From NCBI RefSeq assembly GCF_001672975.1, contig NZ_LZKU01000083.1, positions 1 to 41,402 of the forward strand: a DNA stretch of 41,402 nucleotides, written 5' to 3'. Numbering within the stretch: position 1 is the stretch's first letter; every line of letters begins with the position of its first letter. Shown one piece after another: positions 27,856-41,341 of the stretch. The position numbers and the translations under genes were made by a program. Source of the DNA: Mycobacterium sp. 1465703.0 (GTDB taxonomy: Bacteria > Actinomycetota > Actinomycetes > Mycobacteriales > Mycobacteriaceae). Under the pieces are notes generated by a model. The model had not been told where the DNA came from. It searched no databases and worked only from the letters and a program-made list of their open reading frames with translations.

Positions 27856-28458
27856 TCAGACTCCTTCTTTGGTGATCCCGCCAAGAACGATGGCGAGGTA
27901 TTGCTGACCGACTTGCTCCGCGGTGAGCGGTCCGCCCGGCTGATACCAGCGCACCGACACCCACGTGGTGTCCCGAATGAAGCGATAGATCAAATCGACG
28001 TCCAGGTCGGGCCGAAAGCAGCCCTCCTGCACGCCCTGATTGAGCAACTCCAGCCACATCTTGCGCTGTTGCCGGTTCATGTCCTCGATGTAGGAGAACC
28101 GGGGCTGGGATAACAGCCGTTGGGCCTCGTCCTGATAGATGACGACCTGCGCATGCCGGTGCTCGATCGCCTCGAACGACGCCATGAACAATCCTTTGAG
28201 CCGCTCCAGCGGGTTAGCCTCGCTGTCGACGATCTCGCGGTAGCGGGCGAACAACCAATCCAGGAAACTCCGCAACAACTCGTCGACCATCTCCTCTTTC
28301 GAGGAGAAGTGGTGATACAGGCTGCCGGACAAGATGCCGGCGCTGTCGGCGATGTCGCGAACGGTGGTGGCCCGCAATCCACGCTCGGCGAACATGGTCG
28401 CGGCAAGCTCCAGTAGCTCGTCTCGCCGGCTGTTGGCCTGACCGGGCACTCGGTCCAC
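27856..28458 (-). CDS. kstR2: TetR-family repressor KstR2
   Basis: A 200-residue TetR regulator that represses the ring C/D genes and is released by HIP-CoA. The helix-turn-helix is TVRDIADSAGILSGSLYHHFSSKEEM, residues about 32-58. The GTG start at 28458 gives MDRVPGQANSRRDELL. A KstR2 operator lies 15 bp upstream, showing autoregulation. There is no PPE64 gene between it and ipdF, unlike M. tuberculosis as I recall it. Confidence 0.95.
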   Translation of the reverse strand: MDRVPGQANSRRDELLELAATMFAERGLRATTVRDIADSAGILSGSLYHHFSSKEEMVDELLRSFLDWLFARYREIVDSEANPLERLKGLFMASFEAIEHRHAQVVIYQDEAQRLLSQPRFSYIEDMNRQQRKMWLELLNQGVQEGCFRPDLDVDLIYRFIRDTTWVSVRWYQPGGPLTAEQVGQQYLAIVLGGITKEGV

Positions 28459-28473
28459 CCGATCAGAGTATCA

Positions 28474-28487
28474 ACCAAGCGCTTGCT
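28474..28487 (-). promoter_or_regulatory. KstR2 operator in front of kstR2
   Basis: ACCAAGCGCTTGCT matches AnCAAGnnCTTGnT. It lies 15 bp upstream of the kstR2 GTG, in the 44-bp gap after ipdF. Confidence 0.92.
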
Positions 28488-28502
28488 TGGCCAGTCGGCG
28501 CG

Positions 28503-29287
28503 TCACGGATGCTGGCTGGATACCGAGATGACCTCGCCGGTCAGGTAGCTGGAGTAGTCGCTGGCCAGAAAGGCAATGGTGGCCGCGACCTCCCACGGCT
28601 CGGCGGCCCGTCCGAAGGCTTCACCGGCCGACAGCCGATCCAGCAGTTCGGACGATGACGTCTTCTCCAAGAACTTGTGTCGCGCAATGCTCGGCGACAC
28701 CGCGTTGATCCGCACGTCATATTCGGCGGCTTCGATTGCGCTGCAACGAGTTAACGCCATCACACCCGCCTTGGCGGCCGCATAGTGTGATTGTGAATGC
28801 TGGGCCCGCCAGCCCAGGACGCTGGCGTTGTTGACGATCACCCCGCCGTGCGGCGCGTCGCGGAAGTAGCGCAGCGCCGCGCGAGTGGCGCGAAACACCG
28901 ACGTCAATGTGACGTCCAGAACGCGATCCCATTCCTCGTCGGTCATGTCCACCACCGGCGTCTGGCCGCCCAGTCCGGCGTTGTTGACCAGGACGTCGAC
29001 GCGCCCCATCCGGGCGGTGGCGGACGCGAACAGAGCATCGATCTGCGCGGTCGACGTCACGTCGCACAGCACGCTTTCCACCCGGCCCTGCCCGAGCGCG
29101 GTGAGCTCGTCGGCGGTCTCGCCCAGCCGTCGTTCGTGGTGGTCGGAGATCACCACGTCGGCTCCCTCGGCGAGCGCCCGTCGCGCCGTCGCCGCACCGA
29201 TGCCGGTGCCTGCGGCGGCGGTGACGACCACCACCTTGCCCTGCAGAAGTCCGTGTCCGGCAATCTCTTTCGGAACTTCGGACAGAC

Positions 29288-29291
<4 letters not shown>
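28503..29291 (-). CDS. ipdF: Short-chain dehydrogenase of ring C/D degradation
   Basis: A 262-residue SDR (Rv3559c homologue) acting on hydroxylated HIC-CoA intermediates. Motifs: VVVVTAAAGTGIGAATARRA, LVNNAGLGG, NNASVLGWRAQHSQSHYAAAKAG (in two parts: Ser and YxxxK). The first Gly of the usual TGxxxGxG is replaced by Ala (TAAAGTGIG). The ATG at 29291 overlaps the fadE30 stop by 4 bp. Confidence 0.93.
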
Positions 29292-30436
<1,145 letters not shown>

Positions 30437-30453
30437 GCCCTGTAGGCTAACCT

Positions 30454-30467
30454 ACCAAGCACTTGCT
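30454..30467. promoter_or_regulatory. KstR2 operator between fadE30 and fadD3
   Basis: ACCAAGCACTTGCT matches the KstR2 motif. It sits in the divergent gap, 17 bp from fadE30 and 72 bp from fadD3, and can control both operons. Confidence 0.92.
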
Positions 30468-30539
30468 TTGTCAGCCTGGCGACGATGCGCGCCGCGCGGC
30501 GGCGTGCGGAGGAGCCGGGCAGTTAGACGAGAGGCAATG

Positions 30540-32075
30540 ATGACCGACGATCCGCGCACGGTACCTGTGGCGCTGGATCGTTTCGCGCGCCAACTGCCCG
30601 ATCATGACGCGTTGATCACCGACGAGCGATCCTTCACCGCCGCCCAACTGCGCGACGAGGTGCACCGGGCGGCCGCCGCCCTGATCGATCTGGGGGTGCA
30701 GGCCGGCGACCGGGTGGCGGTTTGGTCGCCGAACACCTGGCATTGGGTGGTGGCCTGCCTGGCAATTCATCACGCCGGGGCCGCGATGGTGCCGCTGAAC
30801 ACCCGCTACACCGCCGCCGAGGCCAGCGACATCCTGGCCCGCACCGGCGCGCCGGTGCTGTTCGGGATGGGCCAATTCCTCGGCAACGACCGCATCGCCG
30901 ACCTGGACCGTGCCGCGCTGCCCGCGCTCCGGCACATCGTGCGGATACCGATCGACGCCGAGGACGGGACGTGGGACGAATTCACCGGCCACGGCAGCGA
31001 CCTGGACGCGGTGATCGCCCGTGCCTCGGCCGTCGCACCCGATGACGTCAGCGACATCCTGTTCACCTCCGGAACGACCGGGCGCAGCAAGGGTGTGCTG
31101 TGCGCGCACCGGCAATCGCTGTCCGCTTCGGCGTCGTGGGCCGCCAACGGCAAGATCACCAGCGACGACCGCTACCTGTGTATCAACCCGTTCTTCCACA
31201 ACTTCGGCTATAAGGCCGGCATCCTGGCCTGTCTGCAGACCGGCGCGACGCTGATCCCCCACCTGACCTTCGACCCGCTGCGCGCGCTGCAAGCCATCGA
31301 GCAACACCGCATCACCGTGTTGCCCGGACCTCCCACCATCTACCAAATCCTGCTGGACCATCCGGCCCGCCACGAATACGACCTGAGCTCACTGCGATTC
31401 GCGGTGACCGGCGCCGCGACCGTGCCGGTGGTATTGGTCGAGCGCATGCAGTCCGAACTCGACATCGACATCGTGTTGACCGCCTACGGGCTGACCGAGG
31501 CCAACGGCATGGGAACGATGTGCCGCGCCGACGACGACGCGGTCACGGTTGCCACCACGTGCGGACGCCCGTTCGCCGGCTTCGAATTACGCATCGACTC
31601 CCAGGCACCCGAAGAATCGGGCGAGGTGTTGTTGCGCGGCCCCAACGTGATGCTGGGCTACCTGGACGATCCGGAGGCCACCGCCGCCGCCATCGACGCC
31701 GACGGATGGCTGCACACCGGCGACATCGGCGTCGTTGATGGGGCCGGCAACCTGCGCATCACGGATCGGCTGAAAGACATGTACATCTGCGGTGGATTCA
31801 ACGTCTACCCCGCCGAGGTCGAGCAGGTGCTGGCCCGCCTCGACGGCGTGGCCGACGCCGCCGTTATCGGAGTCCCCGACGAGCGACTCGGTGAAGTCGG
31901 CCGGGCGTACCTAGTGGTCCGCCCCGGCGTCGAACTCGACGAGCAATCTGTGATCGCTTACACCCGTAAGCATCTGGCGAACTTCAAGGCACCGCGCTCG
32001 GTGCGGTTCGTCGACGCGTTGCCGCGCAATGCGGGCGGCAAGGTGGTCAAACCACAACTGCGAGAGATGGCCTGA
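30540..32075 (+). CDS. fadD3: HIP-CoA ligase (acyl-CoA synthetase)
   Basis: 511 residues. It activates the rings C/D propionate (HIP) to its CoA ester and so commits it to degradation and forms the KstR2 inducer. AMP-binding motif ILFTSGTTGRSKGVL, the TAYGLTEANGMG motif, GWLHTGDIG and the C-terminal lysine region RNAGGKVVKPQ are intact. ATG 30540 (MTDDPRTVP) is chosen; ATG 30537 is adjacent, with GAGG at 30531. It leads the operon to aspB. Confidence 0.95.
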   Translation: MTDDPRTVPVALDRFARQLPDHDALITDERSFTAAQLRDEVHRAAAALIDLGVQAGDRVAVWSPNTWHWVVACLAIHHAGAAMVPLNTRYTAAEASDILARTGAPVLFGMGQFLGNDRIADLDRAALPALRHIVRIPIDAEDGTWDEFTGHGSDLDAVIARASAVAPDDVSDILFTSGTTGRSKGVLCAHRQSLSASASWAANGKITSDDRYLCINPFFHNFGYKAGILACLQTGATLIPHLTFDPLRALQAIEQHRITVLPGPPTIYQILLDHPARHEYDLSSLRFAVTGAATVPVVLVERMQSELDIDIVLTAYGLTEANGMGTMCRADDDAVTVATTCGRPFAGFELRIDSQAPEESGEVLLRGPNVMLGYLDDPEATAAAIDADGWLHTGDIGVVDGAGNLRITDRLKDMYICGGFNVYPAEVEQVLARLDGVADAAVIGVPDERLGEVGRAYLVVRPGVELDEQSVIAYTRKHLANFKAPRSVRFVDALPRNAGGKVVKPQLREMA

Positions 32076-32076
32076 A

Positions 32077-33222
32077 TTGGATCTGGAACTAGACGAAGAG
32101 ACGCGAGCCTTCCAGGCCGAGGTCCGGGAATTCCTGTCGGCCAACGCCGATTCGATCCCGACGAAGTCTTACGACAACGCCGAAGGCTTTGAGCAGCACC
32201 GGCGTTGGGACCGCGTGCTGTTCGACGCCGGTTTGTCGGTGATCACCTGGCCGAAGAAGTACGGCGGCCGCGACGCACCGCTGCTGCACTGGGTGGTGTT
32301 CGAGGAAGAGTACTTCCGGGCCGGTGCGCCGGGCCGCGCCAGCGCCAACGGCACCTCGATGCTGGCGCCGACGCTGTTCGCGCACGGCACCGAAGAGCAA
32401 CGGGACCGGATCCTGCCGAAAATGGCAAGCGGCGAAGAGATCTGGGCGCAGGCATGGTCGGAGCCCGAGTCCGGCAGCGACCTGGCATCGCTGCGGTCCA
32501 CCGCCACCCAGACCGACGGCGGCTGGCTGCTCAACGGCCAGAAGATCTGGAGCTCGCGAGCGCCGTTCGCCGAGCGGGGTTTTGGGCTGTTCCGCTCCGA
32601 CCCCGGCGCCGAGCGACACAACGGCCTGACGTACTTCATGTTCGATCTGAAGGCCGACGGCGTCACCGTGCGGCCCATCGTTCAACTGGGCGGCGACACC
32701 GGCTTCGGCGAGATCTTTCTCGACGACGTCTTCGTGCCCGACGAGGACGTGATCGGTACCCCGCACGATGGCTGGCGAGCGGCCATGAGCACCTCGAGCA
32801 ACGAGCGCGGCATGTCACTGCGCAGCCCGGCCCGCTTCCTGGCCACCGCGGAACGTTTGGTGCAGCTGTGGAAGGACGGCGGCTCGCCCCCCGCATTCGC
32901 CGACCGGGTCGCCGATGGCTGGATCAAGGCGCAGGCCTACCGGTTGCAAACCTTCGGCACCGTGACCCGGCTGGCCCTCGGCGGTGAGCTGGGCGCCGAA
33001 TCGTCGGTCACCAAGGTGTTCTGGTCTGACCTCGACGTCGAATTGCACCAGACCGCGCTCGACCTGCTCGCCGCTGACGGAGAACTGACCGGCCGGTGGA
33101 CCGAGGGCCTGCTGTTCTCGTTGGGCGGCCCGATCTACGCCGGTACCAACGAGATTCAGCGCAACATCATCTCCGAGCGGTTGCTGGGTCTGCCGCGCGA
33201 GAAGTCCGGGGGCAAGAAGTGA
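32077..33222 (+). CDS. fadE31: Acyl-CoA dehydrogenase of ring C/D degradation
   Basis: 381 residues with a TTG start at 32077, 1 bp after the fadD3 stop, giving MDLELDEETRAFQAEVREFL, matching typical N-termini. Motifs: WAQAWSEPESGSDLASLRSTA and the C-terminal IYAGTNEIQRNIISERLLGLPRE. It is probably the FAD-binding partner of FadE32 in a heteromeric dehydrogenase; its exact substrate is not settled. Confidence 0.93.
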   Translation: MDLELDEETRAFQAEVREFLSANADSIPTKSYDNAEGFEQHRRWDRVLFDAGLSVITWPKKYGGRDAPLLHWVVFEEEYFRAGAPGRASANGTSMLAPTLFAHGTEEQRDRILPKMASGEEIWAQAWSEPESGSDLASLRSTATQTDGGWLLNGQKIWSSRAPFAERGFGLFRSDPGAERHNGLTYFMFDLKADGVTVRPIVQLGGDTGFGEIFLDDVFVPDEDVIGTPHDGWRAAMSTSSNERGMSLRSPARFLATAERLVQLWKDGGSPPAFADRVADGWIKAQAYRLQTFGTVTRLALGGELGAESSVTKVFWSDLDVELHQTALDLLAADGELTGRWTEGLLFSLGGPIYAGTNEIQRNIISERLLGLPREKSGGKK

Positions 33223-34154
33223 AATTTGCGCTAGACGAACAACAGCGTGACTTCGCGGCCAGCATCGACGCCGCGCTCGGTGCGGCGGACTTGCCCGGCG
33301 CGGTGCGCGCGTGGTCCGCCGGTGATACCGCGCCGGGCCGCAAAGTGTGGGAGCAGTTGGCCAACCTGGGCGTCACCGCCTTGGCCGTGCCGGAGAAATT
33401 CGACGGCATCGACGCGCACCCGGTCGATCTGGTGGTCGCCCTCGAGCGTCTCGGACGGTGGTGTGTGCCCGGCCCGGTGACCGAATCCATCGCTGTGGCA
33501 CCGGTATTGCTCGCCGAGGACCAACGCTGCGCCGAATTGGCCTCCGGTGAGCTGATCGCGACCGTCGCGCTGCCCCCGCAGACGCCGCGCGCCGTGAACG
33601 CGGACGTGGCCGGGCTGGTGCTACTGGCCGGCGACGCCGGTGTCGCCGAGGCGACACCGGGTGACGCCCACGAGTCCGTCGATCCCAGCCGCCGGCTCTA
33701 CGAGGTGACCCCGACCGGCGCGGCGTGGCACGCAGATGTCAAGCGCGCCTACGAGTTCGGCGCCCTGGCCACCGCGGCACAGTTGATCGGCGCGGCCGAG
33801 GCGCTGCGTGACGGTGCCGTGGACTACGCCAAGCAGCGCACCCAGTTCGGCCGGGTGATCGGGTCGTATCAGGCGATCAAGCACAAGCTGGCCAACGTGC
33901 ACATCGCCATCGAACTAGCCCGGCCGCTGGTGTACGGTGCTGCCCTGACACTGGACCCGCGCGATGTCAGCGCGGCCAAGGCCGCAGCGTCCGAGGCGGG
34001 GCTGTTGGCGGCGCGATCGGCTTTGCAAACCCACGGCGCAATCGGTTTCACCCAGGAGCACGATTTGTCGCTGCAGCTGCTGCGGGTGCAGGCATTGCGA
34101 TCCGCGTGGGGCACGCCGGAGGAACATCGGCGGCGAGTGCTGGAGGCGCTATGA
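33219..34154 (+). CDS. fadE32: Acyl-CoA dehydrogenase, small-type subunit
   Basis: 311 residues, GTG start overlapping the fadE31 stop by 4 bp (MKFALDEQQRDFAAS). It is shorter than standard acyl-CoA dehydrogenases, as in the alpha2beta2 steroid enzymes. The motif AKQRTQFGRVIGSYQAIKHKLAN and the GAIGFTQEHDLSL segment are present; the catalytic-loop region is reduced. Loss of the homologue blocks degradation after ring opening. Confidence 0.93.
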   Translation: MKFALDEQQRDFAASIDAALGAADLPGAVRAWSAGDTAPGRKVWEQLANLGVTALAVPEKFDGIDAHPVDLVVALERLGRWCVPGPVTESIAVAPVLLAEDQRCAELASGELIATVALPPQTPRAVNADVAGLVLLAGDAGVAEATPGDAHESVDPSRRLYEVTPTGAAWHADVKRAYEFGALATAAQLIGAAEALRDGAVDYAKQRTQFGRVIGSYQAIKHKLANVHIAIELARPLVYGAALTLDPRDVSAAKAAASEAGLLAARSALQTHGAIGFTQEHDLSLQLLRVQALRSAWGTPEEHRRRVLEAL

Positions 34155-35101
34155 GTGAAGAACGGCAGCTGCTGGCCCAGACCGTCGCGGCCCTGGTCGC
34201 CAAGCACGCTGGTCCGACGGCGGTGCGCGTGGCCATGGAATCCGACCGCGGCTACGACGAATCGCTATGGCAACTGTTGTGCGAGCAGGTCGGCGCCGCC
34301 GCCCTGGTGATACCCGAGGAGTTGGGTGGCGCGGGCGGCGAATTAGCCGATGCCGCAGCCGTTTTACAGGAGCTGGGTCGCGGGCTGGTGCCCTCCCCGC
34401 TGCTGGGCACCACACTGGCCGAGCTGGCGTTGCTGAGCGCGCCCGAGCCGGACGCCGCAACGCTGGAACGCCTCGCCGAGGGTGCCTCGATCGGGGCGCT
34501 GGTACTCGATGCCGGCTATGTGGTCAACGGCGATATCGCCGATGTCGTGGTCGCCGTCGAGGATGGCCGGCTGAGCAGGTGGTCGCGGTTCAGGGCGGAG
34601 CCCGTCACCACCATGGACCCGACCCGGCGGCTGGCGCGGGTGAAGGCGGAGCAGACCGAGCCGATCGGCACCGACCCGGGCCTGGCGGACATGGCGGCAA
34701 TCCTATTGGCCGCCGAGCAAATCGGCGCTGCCGAACGCTGCCTGGAACTGACCGTCGAATACGCAAAGGATCGAGTGCAATTCGGCCGGCCGATCGGCAG
34801 CTTTCAGGCGCTCAAGCATCGGATGGCCGACCTGTACGTCACCGTGGCCGCGGCCAAGGCCGTCGTCTCCGACGCATGCGAGGACCCCACCCCCACCAAC
34901 GCCGCCGCTGCCCGCCTGGCCGCCACCGAAGCGCTGAACACCGTGGCCGCCGAAGGCATCCAGTTGCACGGTGGTATCGCGATCACTTGGGAACACGACA
35001 TGCACCTGTACTTCAAACGTGCCCATGGCAGCGCGCACCTACTGGATTCGCCGCAGCAGCTGCTTATCCGACTGGAATCCGAGGTACTCAACACGCCGTG
35101 A
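34151..35101 (+). CDS. fadE33: Acyl-CoA dehydrogenase IpdE2
   Basis: 316 residues, the second subunit of IpdE1-IpdE2 with FadE30. ATGA overlap with fadE32. The motifs AKDRVQFGRPIGSFQALKHRMAD and QLHGGIAITWEHDMHLYFKRA are intact. Its partner fadE30 is on the opposite strand but under the same KstR2 box at 30454. Confidence 0.93.
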   Translation: MSEERQLLAQTVAALVAKHAGPTAVRVAMESDRGYDESLWQLLCEQVGAAALVIPEELGGAGGELADAAAVLQELGRGLVPSPLLGTTLAELALLSAPEPDAATLERLAEGASIGALVLDAGYVVNGDIADVVVAVEDGRLSRWSRFRAEPVTTMDPTRRLARVKAEQTEPIGTDPGLADMAAILLAAEQIGAAERCLELTVEYAKDRVQFGRPIGSFQALKHRMADLYVTVAAAKAVVSDACEDPTPTNAAAARLAATEALNTVAAEGIQLHGGIAITWEHDMHLYFKRAHGSAHLLDSPQQLLIRLESEVLNTP

Positions 35102-36264
35102 CCGACCGTGTCTCGCTGCGCGCCGGCATCCCACCGTTTTACGTGATGGATGTGTGGCTGGCTGCCGCGGAACGCCAGCGCACGCACGGTGACCTGGTCA
35201 ATCTGTCGGCGGGCCAGCCCAGCGTGGGTGCGCCCGAACCGGTGCGAGCGGCCGCGGCGGCCGCCGTGCATTCCAACGAGCTGGGTTACTCGGTGTCGTT
35301 GGGCATCCCCGAGTTGCGTGCCGCCATCGCCGCGGACTACCAACGTCAGCACGGGCTGGACGTCGAACCGGACGCGGTGGTGATCACCACGGGCTCCTCC
35401 GGAGGCTTCCTGCTCACCTTCCTGGCCTGCTTCGACGTCGGCGATCGAGTGGCACTGGCCAGCCCCGGTTACCCGTGCTACCGAAACATCTTGTCGGCCT
35501 TGGGATGTGAGGTGGTCGAGATCCCGTGCGGGCCGCAGACCCGCTTCCAGCCGACCGCGCAGATGCTCGCCGAACTGGACCGACCAGTGCAGGGCGTCAT
35601 CGTGGCAAGCCCGGCCAACCCCACCGGAACGGTCATCACACCGGCGGAGCTGGCCGCCATCGCGTCGTGGTGTGATGCTTCCGGTGCGCGGCTGATCAGT
35701 GACGAGGTCTATCACGGCCTGGTGTACGACGGCGCGCCGCAGACCAGCTGTGCGTGGCAGACATCGCGAAACGCCGTGGTAGTCAACAGCTTCTCGAAGT
35801 ATTACGCGATGACGGGCTGGCGGCTGGGCTGGCTGCTGGTGCCGACCGAGTTGCGCCGCGCGGTGGATCGCCTCACCGGGAACTTCACCATCTGCCCGCC
35901 GGTGTTGTCACAACTCGCCGCAGTCGCGGCCTTCACCCCGGAGGCGACCGCCGAGTCCGACGGCCACCTGCACCAGTACGCGACCAACCGTTCACTGGTC
36001 CTGGATGGGCTGCGCGGCATCGGCATCGAGCGCCTGGCGCCCACCGACGGCGCCTTCTATGTGTACGCCGACGTTTCGGAATTCACCGAAAACTCGATGG
36101 AATTCTGTTCAAAGCTGTTGGAAGAGACCGGAATTGCGATTGCACCCGGCATCGACTTTGACACCACCCACGGAAACTCGTTCGTGCGGCTGTCATTCGC
36201 GGGCCCGACGAACGACATCGAGGAAGCCCTGCGACGGCTCGGCCCGTGGCTTTCGGCCCGCTAG
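35098..36264 (+). CDS. aspB: PLP-dependent aminotransferase
   Basis: 388 residues, class I/II aminotransferase. The PLP lysine is in VVNSFSKYYAMTGWRLGW; other landmarks are GYSVSLGIPELRAAIA and SPANPTGTVI. The GTG start overlaps the fadE33 stop by 4 bp, so it is translationally coupled to the ring C/D operon although no transamination step is known in that pathway. The substrate is unassigned. It ends 18 bp from the convergent nat. Confidence 0.92.
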   Translation: MTDRVSLRAGIPPFYVMDVWLAAAERQRTHGDLVNLSAGQPSVGAPEPVRAAAAAAVHSNELGYSVSLGIPELRAAIAADYQRQHGLDVEPDAVVITTGSSGGFLLTFLACFDVGDRVALASPGYPCYRNILSALGCEVVEIPCGPQTRFQPTAQMLAELDRPVQGVIVASPANPTGTVITPAELAAIASWCDASGARLISDEVYHGLVYDGAPQTSCAWQTSRNAVVVNSFSKYYAMTGWRLGWLLVPTELRRAVDRLTGNFTICPPVLSQLAAVAAFTPEATAESDGHLHQYATNRSLVLDGLRGIGIERLAPTDGAFYVYADVSEFTENSMEFCSKLLEETGIAIAPGIDFDTTHGNSFVRLSFAGPTNDIEEALRRLGPWLSAR

Positions 36265-36282
36265 CGCAAACAGGCGATGGGC

Positions 36283-37113
36283 CTAGCCGTCGAGCACCTG
36301 CTCGATGCGCGCCTGTAGCGCGCCCGGCTCGCCGATACCCGCAATGTCGATGCCGAACCGCTCACTGAGCACGTCGAGCACCGCCGCCGCATCCTCGAGA
36401 CGGATTTTCTCGCTGCCGTCGGCGCGGTGGATGGTCAGGTTCCGCCCGGCCAGGTTGTAGCGGGCGTCCGCGGTGGTCAGGGCAACCATCAGACCGGTCA
36501 CGAACATCGACGACGGGTGGGTGGACACATACCAGCTGCCCACCCTCAGATCGACCTGTGGCACGGTCTGGGTGCCGAATATGTACAGCGATTGCCACTC
36601 ATCCCGAACCAGGGCTTGCAGGATCAGGCCGTCACCGCGGTCTTTCAGCCGGTACGGCTCGTGCGTGGTCTGTTGGATGTTTCCGGTCTGCAAGCGGATG
36701 GGAGACGTCAGGGTCTGGCCGCCGAAACCGACGTCGACCAGAAAGGTCCCCTGCGAGCCCGGGAACGTCACCGCCAACACGGTGTGCGTCTGGGCCCCTA
36801 ACGACGCATCCGGCGGCTGCATCCACACCACCCGGCCGGCCAGCCGCCGCACCCGGAACCCGATCTCGGCCAACACATAGCCCATCAGGCCGTTCTGCTC
36901 GTAGCAGTAACCACCGCGGCGCCGGTGCACCAGCTTGTCGGTGAGGGCTTGCGGGCTCAGGTCGTCGACCGGCGCTCCCATCAGCGGATCGAGGTTCTCG
37001 AACGGGATCGAACCGGTGTGGGCGGCCATCAGATCCTGCAGCACATCGAGGTTCGGCTCGGCGGGACCGCGATAGTTGATTCGGTCGAAGTACGCGTCCA
37101 GGTCCAGCGTCAT
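36283..37113 (-). CDS. nat: Arylamine N-acetyltransferase
   Basis: 276 residues. The catalytic triad is at the family positions: Cys70 (RRRGGYCYEQN), His110 (GAQTHTVL) and Asp127 (LVDVGFGG). It transfers acyl groups from acetyl- or propionyl-CoA to arylamines; a link to propionyl-CoA from cholesterol has been proposed. ATG 37113 (MTLDLDAYFDRINYRG) is preferred to an extension to 37224. In related species it is read with the hsa operon; here a gene on the opposite strand lies between, so it needs its own promoter in 37114-37242. Confidence 0.95.
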   Translation of the reverse strand: MTLDLDAYFDRINYRGPAEPNLDVLQDLMAAHTGSIPFENLDPLMGAPVDDLSPQALTDKLVHRRRGGYCYEQNGLMGYVLAEIGFRVRRLAGRVVWMQPPDASLGAQTHTVLAVTFPGSQGTFLVDVGFGGQTLTSPIRLQTGNIQQTTHEPYRLKDRGDGLILQALVRDEWQSLYIFGTQTVPQVDLRVGSWYVSTHPSSMFVTGLMVALTTADARYNLAGRNLTIHRADGSEKIRLEDAAAVLDVLSERFGIDIAGIGEPGALQARIEQVLDG

Positions 37114-37242
37114 GACACCATTCTCCGGCCTTGGGCCGTCCGCCGAGGCGGCGGGCGTCGGCTCCGGTTGTTTCGTTCTTGTCGAATGGGGCAACCCGCC
37201 GAAATGGGGCTTAGCGCTTCCCACACCGACACGGAGTCCATC

Positions 37243-37731
37243 ATGAACAGCAACACCATCGTCTGGATCGTCATCGCAGTTGTGGCCGTCCTCGTGATTG
37301 TCGCCCTCATCCTCGCTGCCCGCAGCGCGACCAGGCGGCGCCGCCTGCGGGAGGCCGAGGAGATTCGCGAACAGGCCAACCTGGAAACCGCCAAGGTCGA
37401 GCGTCGCGAGGCGCTGGCCACCGAGACCGCGGCGAAAGCCCGTGCCGCGCAGGCCGAGGCCGACGCCAAGGCGGCGGAAGCGGCCCGGTTACAGAATCGC
37501 GCATCGGCGCATCAAGACGAAGCGATGTCTTCGCGTGAACAGCTCGACGAGCAGCGCAAGCGTGCCGACAGCCTTGACCCGAGGGTGAAGTCCGACCGTG
37601 CCGGCGACGAAGCTGCCTCCGACCGCGACGCCGCGTGGAGCCAGGAGCAGCCGATCCCGGACAACTCCCCCACGGTGAACCTGTCCGGAAATGACCCCGA
37701 CGCCGGGAGGCACCGCGGCGCGTCCACCTAG
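37243..37731 (+). CDS. Membrane-anchored coiled-coil protein, unknown function
   Basis: 162 residues: one N-terminal transmembrane helix (residues 6-27, IVWIVIAVVAVLVIVALILAA), a basic stop-transfer (RSATRRRRLR), an Ala/Glu/Lys-rich helix of about 80 residues likely to be a coiled coil, then a disordered acidic tail. The ATG at 37243 is the first before the membrane helix. It is on the opposite strand to both neighbours and ends 7 bp from hsaB. Similar short proteins are common in mycobacteria; function unknown. Confidence 0.8.
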   Translation: MNSNTIVWIVIAVVAVLVIVALILAARSATRRRRLREAEEIREQANLETAKVERREALATETAAKARAAQAEADAKAAEAARLQNRASAHQDEAMSSREQLDEQRKRADSLDPRVKSDRAGDEAASDRDAAWSQEQPIPDNSPTVNLSGNDPDAGRHRGAST

Positions 37732-37738
37732 AAAGTCA

Positions 37739-38305
37739 CTACAGCCAGGTGTCCTGGGTGGTGGTGGTCAAAAACGCTTCCAGGTCGTCGCGCCACTGCG
37801 CCGGCGTCGTCTTGTCCGGTTCGATACCGGTGTATTCCCCGCGGTAGAACAGCAGCGGCCGTGGCTTGATCTTGGGAGCTTCCGAAAGCGATTGCACCGC
37901 ACCGAAAACCACGAAGTGATCGCCGCCGTCGTGCGCGGAGGCCACCGTGCAGTCGATGAAGGCCAGTGAACCGTCGATGATCGGTGAACCGAGTTCGGAA
38001 GGGTGCCAGTCGATCCCGGCGAACTTGTCGGGCTCCTTGGAGCCGAATCGGGCCGAGACGTGTTTCTGGTGCTCGGTCAGCATGTTGACGCAGAACCGGC
38101 CGCTGGCCTCGATGGCCTTCCATGACCGGGACACCTTGGTCGGGCAGAACAGCACCAGCGGTGGATCCAGCGACAGTGCCGCGAAGGATTGGCAGGCGAA
38201 GCCGACCGGGACGTCGTCATGCACGGTGGTGATGATGGTGATCCCGGTGCAGAACTGACCCAGCACGCTGCGGAACGTGCGCGGGTCGATCGGCGCGGCA
38301 GTCAT
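37739..38305 (-). CDS. hsaB: Flavin reductase of the HsaAB monooxygenase
   Basis: 188 residues, flavin reductase-like split barrel that supplies reduced flavin to HsaA. Landmarks: FRSVLGQFCTGITIIT and PVGFACQSFAALSLDPPLVLF, GRFCVNML and RFGSKEPDKFAGIDW. It is the last gene of the hsaA-hsaD-hsaC-hsaB operon; 10 bp separate it from hsaC. It ends tail-to-tail with the coiled-coil gene. Confidence 0.95.
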   Translation of the reverse strand: MTAAPIDPRTFRSVLGQFCTGITIITTVHDDVPVGFACQSFAALSLDPPLVLFCPTKVSRSWKAIEASGRFCVNMLTEHQKHVSARFGSKEPDKFAGIDWHPSELGSPIIDGSLAFIDCTVASAHDGGDHFVVFGAVQSLSEAPKIKPRPLLFYRGEYTGIEPDKTTPAQWRDDLEAFLTTTTQDTWL

Positions 38306-38315
38306 GGCCTTGAAA

Positions 38316-41277
<2,962 letters not shown>

Positions 41278-41327
41278 TTAGGTTTGCCTCCTGCGCCAGA
41301 CTTACTCAGCGGACTTACACCAGAGAC

Positions 41328-41341
41328 TAGAACATGTTACA
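41328..41341 (-). promoter_or_regulatory. KstR operator upstream of hsaA
   Basis: TAGAACATGTTACA matches the KstR motif with one imperfect half. It is 50 bp upstream of the hsaA start and probably also serves the divergent gene expected beyond the right edge (kshB in related species, not seen here). No gene is visible in 41278-41402. Confidence 0.85.

Noticed and set aside
32077..35101. Three consecutive acyl-CoA dehydrogenase genes as a possible recent tandem duplication
   Set aside because: The proteins differ strongly in length and sequence and match three distinct known subunits (FadE31, FadE32, FadE33).
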